A stretch of 64,000 nucleotides of DNA from Mauremys mutica (Eukaryota > Chordata > Testudines > Geoemydidae), in NCBI RefSeq assembly GCF_020497125.1, contig NC_059089.1, positions 29,220,282 to 29,284,281 on the forward strand, written 5' to 3'. Below the pieces are notes generated by a model. It did not search any database and had not been told where the DNA came from. It saw nothing but the letters and a program-made list of their open reading frames with translations. A program made the position numbers and the translations under genes. Positions within the stretch are counted from its first letter, which is position 1, and every line of letters starts with the position of its first letter. This document shows, in pieces, positions 9,747 to 20,641 of this stretch.

Positions 9747-11265
9747 GTTGATTCACAAGATGACTTTTTCCTCTATTGTTTCAGACATTTTGAGATAAAT
9801 AATCCTAGAAAGTGTTGAATTTTTATTTATCTCTGTACACTTTTTTGAGCAGGTGGAACATGACAGACAGTATGTAGGCAAGTGTCAGTGGTAGAACTTG
9901 TTCTTCTAAGAGTATAACAGGTCAGTAATGCTCTTTGCAGCACTATATAACTTGTTTTAATGTTATCAACCTTTTGGACATAGGTCAACAGTTCTGATTG
10001 ATATCTCTAGCAGCACTTGAAAGACTCAATAAGTCTACTTTTTCTCTTTCCTTTTAAAGCAACATCTTAACTGTGTTTCTTCACTTGCTCAAAAATGGAA
10101 CTCGCTTAGAATTTCAGAGCAGGACAACAACACAAATCCATCTTGACCACTCTTTACTTAAAATTCCACCCACAACACTGACAGTGATAAATCCCATCCG
10201 ACCAGAATTGCTTCTACATTGGTTTCCAAGGCAACTAGCACACCCAGCCACAGAAATGGATTCTAAAAAGGAAAAAACAAAACACAGAGAGCACTCTTTG
10301 AGCCACTGAGATAAAACTCTCTATTCCAGATTCCAACTCAAACCAAACTTTTTGTTTATTTGGAAAGTTCAGGTTGGTGTTTTTTAGCTGTTTTTAGTGC
10401 TTTAGCAGTTTCTAGGTTTGGCCTCAACGTGCCAAAATACTATTTGAAATTTTGTTTGTCTCCTTGCAATGGTTGTAACCCAGACAAAACCATTGGGTTC
10501 TTGGTTTTGTAAGAATTTGTTCTTACAAGATTAGAATTTCCACATCATTTGATGTTCTACATGTGTTCAGGAGCTTTTAATTGTAGACAGAGGCGGACTA
10601 GGAAAGATTCTTCTTTTGATTTTTTTTTTTTAAAGTTGACTTTTTGGGGTACTTTGGTGCTTTCAGGATAATCTAAGAATTTAGGGCAAAACCCTTTAGT
10701 TAGATCTATGCATTTTTCTGGCTGAAAGCGATGTAAGTTTGAGGTTAAGGGCTTCAGGGATGCTTCGTACTGCAAAATGTGCTGAAGTCCAAATCTGCAC
10801 CTTTTCTTCTGTTCAGACAATGAAAAGATGGGAAGAGAGTGGTTTAGTCATAAAGAGGCATTTTCAGCATGATGCACAGCTTGCAGAAATTCTTCCATCA
10901 AAACCCAATTAAAGGAAGTGTAAGAATGTAGGGAGAAAAAGATATGAGGAAACGTTCAGAGGCTGAGCAAGATGAGGCTCCTTTGAGTATAACTATATTA
11001 ACTGTATTTATTTGGAGTTCAGAGGTCACAGTGAAAAGTACTTAGAAATACTAATAGATTGGGTCCACTTCAAGTGTGCAAGGTAATCTACTCAGAGTAA
11101 AATAACTTGCATTAAGCATTCTTTTCTAATGTGGAGCCAAATTCCAGCATGTTTATGCAATTTATTTTTCCAAATCTTATACAACCCTCTTTTTATCCCT
11201 CCACTAAAAAGAAAGAGAAAACCATTTGATGCAGACACCAAGGATGGACCTATGAAGTAAAAGTA
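9747..11265. other. non-coding stretch, nothing recognised
   Basis: No exon, RNA gene or recognisable repeat. The small ORFs are treated as chance. Confidence 0.35.
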
Positions 11266-11488
11266 GGACTGTCAAAAAATTAATCATAAGATAAAAAAAA
11301 ATCTCAATTAATCACAGTTTTAATTGCACTGTTAATAATAGAATACCATTTATTTAAATATTTTGGATGTTTTCTACATTTTCAAGTATATTGATTTAAA
11401 TTACAAAGAATATAAAATATACAGTGCTCACTCTATTATTTTTTATTACAAATATTTGCACTGTAAAAAGGTTGAAACAATAGTAAAG
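11266..11488. mobile_element. end fragment of the palindromic hAT family
   Basis: It matches the arms of the element at 23598-25205: GACTGTCAA start, CAATTAATCACAGTTTTAAT, AGAATACCATTTATTTAAAT, ACAAATATTTGCACTGTAAA. Only one terminal region is present. It abuts the CR1 at 11489. Confidence 0.7.
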
Positions 11489-12471
11489 AATAAAATTGTC
11501 AGACACACAGAAAAACATAAATTGTTGGGCAAAAGTCAACATGGTTTCTGTAAAGGGAAATAGTGTCTTACTAATCAATTAGAGTTCTTTGAAGGGGTCA
11601 ACAAACATGTGGACAAGAGGGATCCAGTGGACATAGTATACTTAGATTTCCAGAAAGCCTTTGACAAGATCCCTCACCAAAGGCTCTTATGTAAATTAAG
11701 CTGTCATGGGATAAAAGGGAAGGTCCTTTCATGACTTGAGAACTGGTTAAAAGACAGGGAACAACGGGTAGGAATAAATGGTAAATTCTCAGAATGGAGA
11801 GGGGTAACTAGTGGTATTCCCCAAGGATCAGTCCTAGGACCAATCCTATTCAACTTATTCATAAATGATCTGGAGAAAGGGGTAAAAAGTGAGGTGGCAA
11901 AGTTTGCAGATGATACTAAACTGCTCAAGATAAGACCAAAGCAGACTGTGAAGAACTTTTAAAAAGCTCTCACAAAACTAAGTGATTGGGCAACAAAATG
12001 GCAAATGAAATGTAATGTGGATAAATGTAAAGTAATGCACGTTTGAAAAAAATAACCCCAACTATACGTACAATACGATGGGGGCTAATTTGGCTACAGC
12101 TAATCAGGAAAGAGATCTTGAAGTCATTGTGGATAGTTCTCTGAAGACGTCCGCGAAGTGTGCAGAGGCAATCAAAAAAGCAAACAGGATGTTAGGAATA
12201 ATTAAAAGGGAGATAGAGAATAAGACAGAGAATATCTTATTGCCCTTATATAAATCGATGGTACACCCAAATCTTGAATACTGTGGACTAATGTGGTCTC
12301 CTCATCTCAAAAAAGATACACTGGCACTAGAAAAGGTTCAGAGAAGGGCGACTAAAATTATTAGGGGTTTGGAATGGGTCCCGTATGAGGAGAGATTAAA
12401 GAGGCTAGGACTTTTCAGCTTGGAAAAGAGGAGACTAAGGGGGGATATGATAGAGATATATAAAATCATGA

Positions 12472-12665
12472 TGTCAAGTATCAGAGGGGTAGCTGTGTTA
12501 GTCTGGATCTGTAAAAGCAGCAGAGTCCTGTGGCACCTTATAGACTAACAGACGTATTGGAGCATGAGCTTTTATGCATCCGACGAAGTGAGTATTCACC
12601 CACGAAAGCTCATGCTCCAATACATCTGTTAGTCTATAAGGTGCCACAAGACTCTTTGCTGCTTT
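12472..12665. mobile_element. short palindromic Penelope-like unit with hammerhead-like core (copy C)
   Basis: The element is an inverted repeat: GGCACCTTATAGACTAACAG at the left and CTGTTAGTCTATAAGGTGCC at the right. The 13-bp target duplication TATAAAATCATGA is at 12459-12471 and 12666-12678, inside the CR1. The centre on the + strand carries CCGACGA (12580-12586), a stem II candidate, GAAA (12604-12607) and a three-pair stem III closing at GCT, followed by C at 12617. This is the layout of a minimal type I hammerhead ribozyme of Penelope-like elements, except that box 1 has C where the core has U. Confidence 0.75.
12570..12630 (+). ncRNA. hammerhead-ribozyme-like motif in copy C
   Basis: On the + strand, CCGACGA (12580-12586), a stem II candidate GTGAGTATTCACCCAC, GAA (12604-12606) and stem III AGC-TCAT-GCT are followed by the potential cleavage nucleotide C12617. 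Stem III and cleavage site are ideal, whereas the CUGANGA box has C instead of U at its second position. Complementary to copy E, in which box 1 is intact. Confidence 0.5.
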
Positions 12666-13119
12666 TATAAAATCATGAGTGATGTGGAGAAAGTAGATAA
12701 GGAAAAATTATTTACTTATTCCCATAATACAAGAACTAGGGGCCACCAAATGAAATTAATGGGCAGCAGGTTTAAAACAAATAAAAGGAAGTTCTTCTTC
12801 ACACAGCGCACAGTCAACTTGTGGAACTCCTTGCCTGAGGAAGATATGAAAGCTAGGACTATAACAGGGGTTAAAGAGAACTAGATAAATTCATGGAGGT
12901 TAAGTCCATTAATGGCTATTAGCCAGGATGGGTAAGGAATGGTGTTGATTGCCTCTGTTTGTCAGAGGGTAGAGATGGATGGCAGGAGATAAATCACTTG
13001 ATCATTACCTGTTAGGTTCACTTCCTTTGGGGCACCTGGCATTGGCCACTGTCGGTAGACAGGATACTGGGTTAGATGGACCTTTGGTCTGACCCAGTAT
13101 GGCCGTTCTTATGTTCTAA

Positions 13120-14210
13120 GCATGTCCAGAAAAGTGGTATAATCAGTAAGAGCAGCAAGGAAGATGGTTACCTGAGGAGATTGGTAATGGGTTATAGTGT
13201 TTTTTGTCTCCAGACTATCAAATCCAATCCAGACAAAGGTAACTACTGATCGAGTTGTCATCTGCTAATTTCTTTCATAACCTATATGAAATATGTTGGA
13301 GTGGGGGAATCTTACTTCGGTTACTAGTAGATAGGTGTCCAGATCTAGAAAAACATCTTTTGAATTGGTCCATTTGTTCCTTTACTTTGATTCTATGTCG
13401 CCAAAAAGCTTTCCAGAACAATGTTGTGTCTCATAGGGCAATGAATTTAGGTTCTTGAGTTACATGGAAGGCAAATTCCATATCTTAGTACCCCTCCCTA
13501 AGAACTTATAGCTTCTGCATGTTTGTTTTAAACAAGGGAACTGTTAGCTTACATAACTCAGATGTCTCAATGACTTTAAGTATTAGATGGAGAGAGAGAG
13601 GTGGTCAGTTAGGCAACTCTTTTAAGGAATATAGATTAAAATCAATACCTTTAATTTCTCTGTAAGACCAATGAAAATCCTGTGTAGATCAGAGAATGCA
13701 GGTGCAATATAATCCCTGTAAGAAATGGTGCTCAGCAAATAGATTCCCAAGTTGAGCACCTAAAGTTCTAGATCGATCAGCGGTACCAAAGAAGACAATG
13801 TAGTCTCCTGGCCAAGCATAAATTTTAAGTAATCTTGACCACTGCTACTACCTGAACTTTGATTGGCAGTTGCAGGTCCATCGGGACTCCCACCTTACAA
13901 ACCTGAATAACAAAAGGCAGACAAATTCTAATAATAGAGGGAGCAGCTATTATCACCACTTCTCCCAAACCAACAGTATCACCTCAGTCTCATCTGGGTT
14001 AAAGTGCAATCAGCTTACCCTCTGCAAGTTCTCATCTCAACAAGACACTAAGAGGCAGCTTACTAGCTGGACCTAATGAAACAAACATAAAGATGAGTGC
14101 CTTCTGCATATTGGAGAGACTGTGGTCCAGACCACCCTTGGGGTAGATAAGCAAATACCAGAACCAATACAAAGCAAATACCAGGGCCTGAATCCTCTCA
14201 ACAAGAAAAG
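13120..14210. other. non-coding stretch, nothing recognised
   Basis: No exon or repeat identified. The ORF at 13870-14076 has no family resemblance. Confidence 0.3.
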
Positions 14211-14506
14211 AACTGAGCCACTTCAAAAACTATTCCTTCCATCCCTGTCAGTGTCCACAGTTGTTGACCAGAAGGTGGTGGTGGCACAGTATCAGAGGTG
14301 CTGAGCAAATTAAAATCAGAATGAATATCTGGTTCTTGTAATTTGCCAGCAGGAGATGAACTGAGCCACTTCAAAAACTATTCCTTCCATCCCTGTCAGT
14401 GTCCACAGTTGTTGACCAGAAGGTGGTGGTGGCACAGTATCAGAGGTGCTGAGCAAATTAAAATCAGAATAAATATCTGGTTCTTGTAATTTGCCAGCAG
14501 GAGATA
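14211..14506. repeat. 148-bp tandem duplication (2 copies)
   Basis: Positions 14211-14358 and 14359-14506 are nearly identical. Both start AACTGAGCCACTTCAAAAAC and end GCCAGCAGGAGAT(G/A)A. Only a couple of differences are visible (GAATGAAT versus GAATAAAT), so the event is recent. Confidence 0.9.
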
Positions 14507-14517
14507 AACCACTAAGA

Positions 14518-14885
14518 ACATAGGAACGGCCACACTGGGTCAGACCAAAAGTCCATCTAGCCCAGTATCCTGTCTTCTGACAGTGGCCAGTGCAAGGTGC
14601 CCCAGAGAGAATGAATATAACAAGTAATCATCAAGTGATCCATCCTCTGTTGCCCATCCCCAGCTTCTGGCAAATAGAGGCTAGGGACACCATCTCTGCC
14701 CATCCCGGATAATAGCCATTGATGGACCTATTCTCCATTAATTTATCTAGTTCTTTTTTGAACTCTGTTATAGTCTTGGCCTTCACAACATCCTCTGGCA
14801 AGGAGTTCCACAGGTTGACTGCGTGTTGTGTGAAAAAATACTTCCTTTTATTTGTTTTAAACCTGCTGCCTGTTAACCCTCTGTA
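14518..14885 (-). pseudogene. CR1 LINE 3' end, antisense
   Basis: It begins AGAACATAGGAACGGCCACA, the complement of the CR1 3' terminus seen at 13119. The minus ORF 14631-14897 encodes the same C-terminal stretch as 12675-12884 ([24 protein letters not shown]). It is 5'-truncated. Confidence 0.9.
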
Positions 14886-16107
14886 GTTTCCATACAATAC
14901 CCGGGCTTAAAACTCTACCGATCATGATCAAAGAAATCTAAGGACTCTGGGTATTGCCAGAGCTGCTGCCCCATGGGACAGACAGTTGCAGCTTATATAG
15001 ATGCAGGATCTCATAATTACTCTCTCCCTTTCCAATTTCTCCCTCTTGTTGTCCTGCTGTTAGTAATCATTATATTTCTTGTCATAAATAGATTATAAGC
15101 TCTTTGCGACAGGAACTGTCTACTTATATGGTTGCACAAGGCCCAGAACAAAGTGTTCTGCTGATTCGGGCGTTTAGATATTGCACCTGAAAAGATACCC
15201 TAAACTCAGTTGTAAAAGGTATATGAAAGTTCACAAGATGTTACAATAACCATGAAAAATAGGTTAAGTTGTTTACGACAGTGAATGTATAATAGGTGCA
15301 AGGAAACCAGACAGAAAAACTGTCTGTCCAAACAAAATGACCTATTGATATAAATTAACAACTGTGGGGAGATCATACTTGGTAAATAAGAAAATGTTGG
15401 AACAAAGTTACTTCCAGTTTTGGCTTATGGAAATTGATTTAATTGGACAAAATAACGAGGCTAAAATATGCCACCCACTTTTACTACTTTCTGTGGCTCT
15501 TAAAAAGAGATTTTGAAGGGGAAACAATCTTCCCTCAGCTCATCTGCTAGCATTGCAACTCATCTTGGCTCATCTAAAAGGCTTTCCTCCTGAGACGAAT
15601 GCTGATTGGCCTTGCTCTTGTTTAAGGAATGTTGTTTTCATCTGTAAGGGCTGAAAAATCATCAGATTATCATGGCATCCAGTCCTCAGACCTCCAGTGG
15701 AGATAGCTAATTACCAGCACTACAAAAGCTTGTAAGATCCTATATTGTATTCCCTTCCCTTGCTGTGTTGTTTTCTTCCCCACTGTTTCTTTCCTCCTGT
15801 CCTATCTTACTCTCTTGGCTTTTCGTCAAATCCTGAAGTCAGCTATGCTGCATTCATCATTACTGTCTTGTCTAAGGATCCAGCCAGATGGTGGCCCTGA
15901 CCAGATCATAACTAATCAAGCTTTAAAGAGCAGGTGTCATGGTTGACTTGCCAGCCAAAGCATCCACTCGTAACTAACCAGTGGTCTAGTGTTTCCTTTT
16001 CTGTCCTGTTTCTCCTCCACCTTGAGTCTGTTTCTTAAGAACAGGACAAGTGAATCTCCTTCACATTAGGACTGAGAGTAAAATTAACTTTTTCCTTTTT
16101 TCATCAG
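14886..16107. other. non-coding stretch with one old repeat tail
   Basis: Near 15080-15160, TAGATTATAAGCTCTTTG...CAGGAACTGTCTAC...GCACAAGGCCCAGAACA resembles the old amniote LINE/SINE 3' end that also appears at 49316-49380. Nothing else is recognised. Confidence 0.4.
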
Positions 16108-16169
16108 AGAAAAGTTGTTCTGAAAATGGGAGAGTCTGATACTTTGACTCCAAAAGTAGAGAGACTTTG
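16108..16169 (+). CDS. GARNL3: GARNL3 candidate N-terminal exon
   Basis: A pyrimidine-rich tract and TCATCAG acceptor precede 16108, and a TTTG|GTAAGG donor follows 16169. The 62 nt are open in the frame that continues exactly into the exon at 20572: two leftover bases TG plus T make a cysteine codon just before SVSEDLG. An ATG lies at 16126-16128, giving MGESDTLTPKVERLC; the frame is also open upstream of it to the acceptor. The exon may hold the start codon of a GARNL3 isoform or be internal coding sequence. Phase and splice sites support it; I cannot confirm this N-terminus from memory of the family. Confidence 0.6.
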
Positions 16170-16425
16170 GTAAGGTCTGAAATTTTATTTTGCATAATCA
16201 CTCAGTTTCAATATAAATGCTTGTTTTAATTTCTTCTTTCTTTTTCTTTTTTTTTTTTTGGTTGTTTTTGTTTTAATCAATATATTTTTAATTTGAATGA
16301 TTTTTGGGGTTTGGGTAAACCCCAAACTATTTAAAACTAACACCAAACCTATCTATCTCTGTTTAATGTTGGACAGTGAAAAGAGTTTATAACACGTTTA
16401 ACTCCTTAGGCCTTTGAGATCAATA

Positions 16426-16610
16426 TCCATACAGCATGGCAGAGGTAAGGGAGCTAGCTTAGGACTTAGAAGACCTGGATTCAATTCCCTGCCCTACCAC
16501 ATAGTTCCCGTGATCTTGGGCAAACTGATCTGTGCCTCAGGTAAAATGGGGATAACAGTACTTCTCTGTGTCACACATAAGTACTTCAGACAGATATGTG
16601 GGATACATTG
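16426..16610 (+). repeat. MIR-type CORE-SINE remnant
   Basis: The order of phrases follows MIR: AGACCTGGATTCAATTCCCTG, CTACCACATAG, TGATCTTGGGCAAACTGA, TGTGCCTCAG, TAAAATGGGGATAACAGTAC. It is old and diverged. Confidence 0.75.
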
Positions 16611-16860
16611 CAAAGTGAAATTTTTCACTAACTTTTAGTTTGATACAGTGTTCTCAAGAAGAAAAACCAAAGGTGACACACAGAAATGGATACATTATAT
16701 AGCGTGAAGCTTTGAGCAAACTTTAGAAATCTCGTCTTCCTATGAGTCACAAAGACTAATGCCACACAATTGTATAACAATTTTTTTTTCAAAAGCACCA
16801 AAGAACACATACAAAACATTTATAGTATAATGTCTTGGTAAGGTGAACAGTACATACTTA
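16611..16860. other. unassigned spacer
   Basis: No supported feature. A minus ORF (16628-16819) looks like chance. Confidence 0.3.
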
Positions 16861-18598
16861 CAGTTAGTGCTCCTCATGTGTCACACAGAGTAAAGCATTT
16901 TTTGTTTAAAATGTAAAATAAAAGTTTTCAGGAATAAAATTTGTCTGTCTGCTTTTTATGGTTGGCCACTTCCACTTGTAAATCCTTCTCAGTCTTGCAT
17001 GCAGCTCATAGCAATTCTCAAAGCCATGATTCTATCATATCTTGTGGAAAATGTCCACTGCGTGTAGCTGTTCTATAAGCGAAAGCTCTTCAGGTTCATC
17101 ATCCAATGCACTATTGTCTTGTGGCTCAGCAGCCTGTAGGTGTTTCACAGCCTCTACTGTCTCCAGAAATTTTGCATCAATGAGCTCACCTTCCGTCTGC
17201 AAATGACTGTTGTATTCAACAATGGCCTCAAATTCATGTGCTTTTAGAGTTTCCGGAACTGATGCATTGGCCAGCACATTGATGTCCACCAGGTCAGCAC
17301 TTTTTGTTGCTGTTGAAAACTGCTTTAGAAAGGGAGGGTTTGCAGCAGTCTTGGGGAGAACAATGGCCCATGACTTCTTAACAAGATGAAATACATCAAT
17401 CAGAGTTGTTCTTTGTCAACATCCAATGCTTGTAAGTGTGGGTCAGCATCAAGAGATGTGATGATGCTTGCAGTAAGATGATCACAGTAGAGACCATTGA
17501 AGTTTTTAATGACACTCATGTCCATTGGGTGCGTGGCTAAGTTTGTGTTTGGAGGGAAGAATTTTAACAGAATGTGTGATAGCTCTATATTAAGTGAATG
17601 AGCCGGGCAATTTAGCCACTCTTCAAACAACAAATGTGCATCCAGGCATTTGCGGAGCTTTGGTAGATCATGGCAGCTTTGAGTGGTCCTTGGGAAACAA
17701 TGAGGCCACTTGCTCTTTTCAACCACTGTAAGATGGGATTTCTCCATTCCATCCATGTTTGCACAACACACCAATGAAACGTGGTCCATAGCTTTATTCT
17801 TTTTTCTTCCCCCTCCTGCAAACCCTTCTTTCATCATGCTACAGCCTATGTTGGGAAAGCCCAGTAGAAGAGACCAGGTTCATCAGCACTCAAGATGTCA
17901 CGTGACTGGAACGTCTCTAGAATGCTGGGTAAGATGTCCATCCTCCATTCAGTAGCCACCAGAAGATCAGTGTCTTGTTTCTCGCTATGCTCTTTATGTT
18001 GAATGACAGTGTGCAGGGCTTTCCATTGAATGAGCCAGCCATCTGAAGGGTTGAACTTCTTCCGCTGCTTTGCTGCTAGCTGACTAGCTTTATTTCTACT
18101 TTGGTTTGGAGAGTCAAGCACCTTGGCCAAGCTTATGTTGAAACCAGAGTTACAGGGTTTCACCGACGTCTGCCTCCTTTCCATTGTGTTGATGCTTGCA
18201 GCCTTGGTTTGTGCTGCTTCTATGCTCCTGTAAAATGTTAGGGCTGTTCTTCAGAATCGGTCAAACAGTTGACTTTGAGATACCAAATTTTTTGGCTACA
18301 TGCACTTGCCTAGCACTGGGCACACATAGGGGCTCCAGAACCCAAACTTTATTGGTGAAAGATAGGTCCAAGCATTTGGAGACTGTGGTACGCAGCAGAA
18401 GTGTTGAGCTATGTGTTCTTAGAGCCAGGACATTGATTACAGATAGGAACTCTCCTCTTAAAAAAAAAAAAGTTGCTAATAAGCGGCCAGTAACTGAATC
18501 CTATTAACATTGATAATAGGATGGGATTGGTTCCTGACAGTGTATTGCCGTAATTGGAAGTTGCTTTTATAAGTATTGCTATAAAGTGGAATCTACTG
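16861..18598 (-). pseudogene. Tigger-type (pogo/CENP-B-like) DNA transposon with broken transposase
   Basis: The right terminus, read inward, is CAGTAGATTCCACTTTATAG next to TA (18599-18600), which fits a Tigger terminal repeat; a TA|CAGT left end at 16859/16861 is plausible but weaker. Minus-strand fragments keep the transposase order. 18184-17846 is the N-terminal helix-turn-helix and CENP-B-like part and ends near ADEPGLFYWAF, which holds the first catalytic Asp of the DDE domain. 17837-17400 contains NCPAHSLN and KFFPPNTNLATHPMD. 17289-17035 is the C-terminal tail. Stops and shifts separate the pieces, so it is inactive. Confidence 0.85.
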
Positions 18599-18600
18599 TA

Positions 18601-19607
18601 ATTTATTTTAAAGCCTTAGTTATATGTAATATAATACAGTATAATCATGGCATGTGGGATAATCTGTTTATATTCATTTGTGTGGTAAGTAGTAAAATTT
18701 AAAAAGTGTGTAAATCTCACTTTCCAACATGATGTATGTGTTTTTGAAAATCCTATCCAAGATCTGAATTATGTCCCTAGAACTCAGTTCTCTTATCCAG
18801 TTTTCCATACTTCACTAAAGAATATAGTGTGTTTTTTCTGTATGGTGTGTGGGTGTGTGATTTATATAAGTAGGTGGTGGATGAATAGATATAGACTAGA
18901 TGATGGAGTGGTGTAATGTGAAGGTTGTGTTAGCATGACTTTGGGATGGCAACTCTACCCATCAGCAGCTTAGATACTTGTATAATGTGGGTCATCTCAA
19001 ATGAGTACCAGTAACACTTCATTGTATTTTCTGTATAATCCTTATATTTGAGAGAGAGTATTTTAGAATTATTTTGTCAAGTTTTAAAATTTTCATTAGA
19101 GCTGTTTCATTTGTATTTTTCCACCTAAATTTATGCTGCCTTGAGTCCAACCACACACAAGTCAAAAGAAAAGAAAAGAATAATAAGGCATTTTAAATAT
19201 CTGTAAATACAACCAAAAATAGCTTTTCTATATTAAAAATTGTAATTTTAAATGTTGGTACCTTTGGGTTCTGTAGGGCTGAAGCAAGTGCTCTGAGTCT
19301 TACTGAAAGCTAAGAAATTCTCCTTCCATACAGTTAAAGCTGCAGTTTCTACCACTGATGTTTCCAAAGATATCTAACAGGATATCTGTTCTTGGTCTGT
19401 GACTGACGGTTGCCCATGTTACATCAAAGCAATTTTTTGAGGAAAATATTTTTTTAGCAAGTTGAAGAAATCTATATAATTGTAGTGACTGTTGGAAGCT
19501 AGTGGTAGGTTTGGGTTGTCAGGAAAAGTGCTGGGGAGATTGACTAGTAGATAGGTCAGGCAGTCAAAGGTTTATTCTAAATTACAGCCTTGCCTTTTTT
19601 TAGATGG
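18601..19607. other. non-coding intron stretch
   Basis: AT-rich, no recognised feature. Confidence 0.35.
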
Positions 19608-19798
19608 TACACCTCTATCCCGATATAACGCCACCCGATATAACACAAATTTGGATATAACACGGTAAAGCAGCACTCCGGGGGCGGTGGCTGCGCGCTC
19701 TGGCGGATCAAATCAAGTTCAATATAACGCGGTTTCACCTATAACATGGTAAGATTTTTTGGCTCCCGAGGACAGCGTTATATCAAGGTGGAGGTGTA
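19608..19798. mobile_element. mariner/Tigger-type MITE
   Basis: The terminal inverted repeats TACACCTCTATCCCGATATA (left) and TATATCAAGGTGGAGGTGTA (right) are nearly perfect and flanked by or include the TA target. GATATAACG and ATATAACACGG motifs recur inside. It is 191 bp and non-coding. Confidence 0.8.
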
Positions 19799-20571
19799 TT
19801 TATAACATGGATATCACCACTATATATGTGGGGCCAACGTGTACTATAGGTATTGAGAAAGAATAATGTATTTGCCACTTGTTCTAGGTACACCAAACCC
19901 ATAAATTGATGATATACATTATACACATATGAAATCACTATGTTTGAATGCACGTGTGCACCCACACACATTTAACTTGGGGCTAGACTTCCATTTATTC
20001 TGAGTGAGAATTTTATTTTTTGTCATTAAAGCCTAGTGTAGGAGGAAACTATAAATTAATTATTGTTTTTTAAAAAACTTCAGCAGTAAAATCATTGTAT
20101 TTTTCTTTTCTATGAGTATTTAGGACAAATAAAGAGATTCTCCTGTAAGAAAGTTAATTACAGCATACCACGTGTCAGCAAATATAGCTCATGTAGGCTG
20201 TCCTGTCCTATGCGTTAAGTTTACTGCAGGGTTTCTTTTCCCTTAGGTTAGGCAGAGATCTCAAATGCAATTTATAATCACCATCCACCCTGGAACTCTC
20301 AGTTGATCACATAATGACTAAATATTTAATTTAATAATGGTTTTTCCTTCCGATCAAGCTCAGGCATTTCATTCTCTTTCAGGGTAATATGAAATCTAGA
20401 CTGCAATGGCTGCTAGAGGTTGTGCATGTTGTAAGGAGGGTTCCCTGCAGTGATGAGCTTATGCACCGCAAACCTTGTTCAGCAGGAATGATTTTTGTCA
20501 ATGATAGCTGAGTATTGCAGGAGCTTTAGGGCCAGTTAACTATGTCTACTGATGAAGCATTTCTCTTCCAG
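19799..20571. other. intron sequence up to the acceptor
   Basis: No repeat or gene recognised. It ends in the pyrimidine-rich acceptor TTTCTCTTCCAG at 20571. Confidence 0.4.
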
Positions 20572-20641
20572 TTCTGTCTCCGAAGACTTGGGCTGTAGAC
20601 GTGGCGAGTTCAGCAGAAAGCATTATGGATCTGTGGAGCTG
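20572..20641 (+). CDS. GARNL3: GARNL3 exon, N-terminal region
   Basis: It is bounded by CTCTTCCAG and GTAAGTTTG. After one base that completes the previous codon, it reads SVSEDLGCRRGEF, then SRKHYGSVEL, closely matching the conserved N-terminal part of vertebrate GARNL3, a Rap/Ran-GAP-domain-like protein. The 70 nt end in phase 0 and join directly to the 36521 exon. The segment lies well before the GAP domain and has no known catalytic role. Confidence 0.93.

Larger units (their letters stand above)
11489..13119 (+). pseudogene. CR1 LINE, 3' half of ORF2 (RT to C-terminus) plus 3' UTR
   Basis: Reverse-transcriptase remnants appear in order: [36 protein letters not shown] and the active-site motif FADDTKL near 11907. 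The thumb/C-terminal region follows at 12078-12480. The remaining C-terminus is at 12675-12884. The 3' UTR ends in GGTCTGACCCAGTATGG...CTTATGTTCT at 13119. The frame is broken by stops and by the insertion at 12472-12665. It is 5'-truncated and not functional. Confidence 0.9.

Noticed and set aside
14211..14506. CRISPR array or satellite
   Set aside because: There are only two large units without spacers and the genome is vertebrate. It is a simple tandem duplication.
17400..18184. A host CENP-B- or JRK-like gene on the minus strand
   Set aside because: The fragments are in order but broken by stops and lie between Tigger-type ends, so this is a dead transposon and not a domesticated gene.
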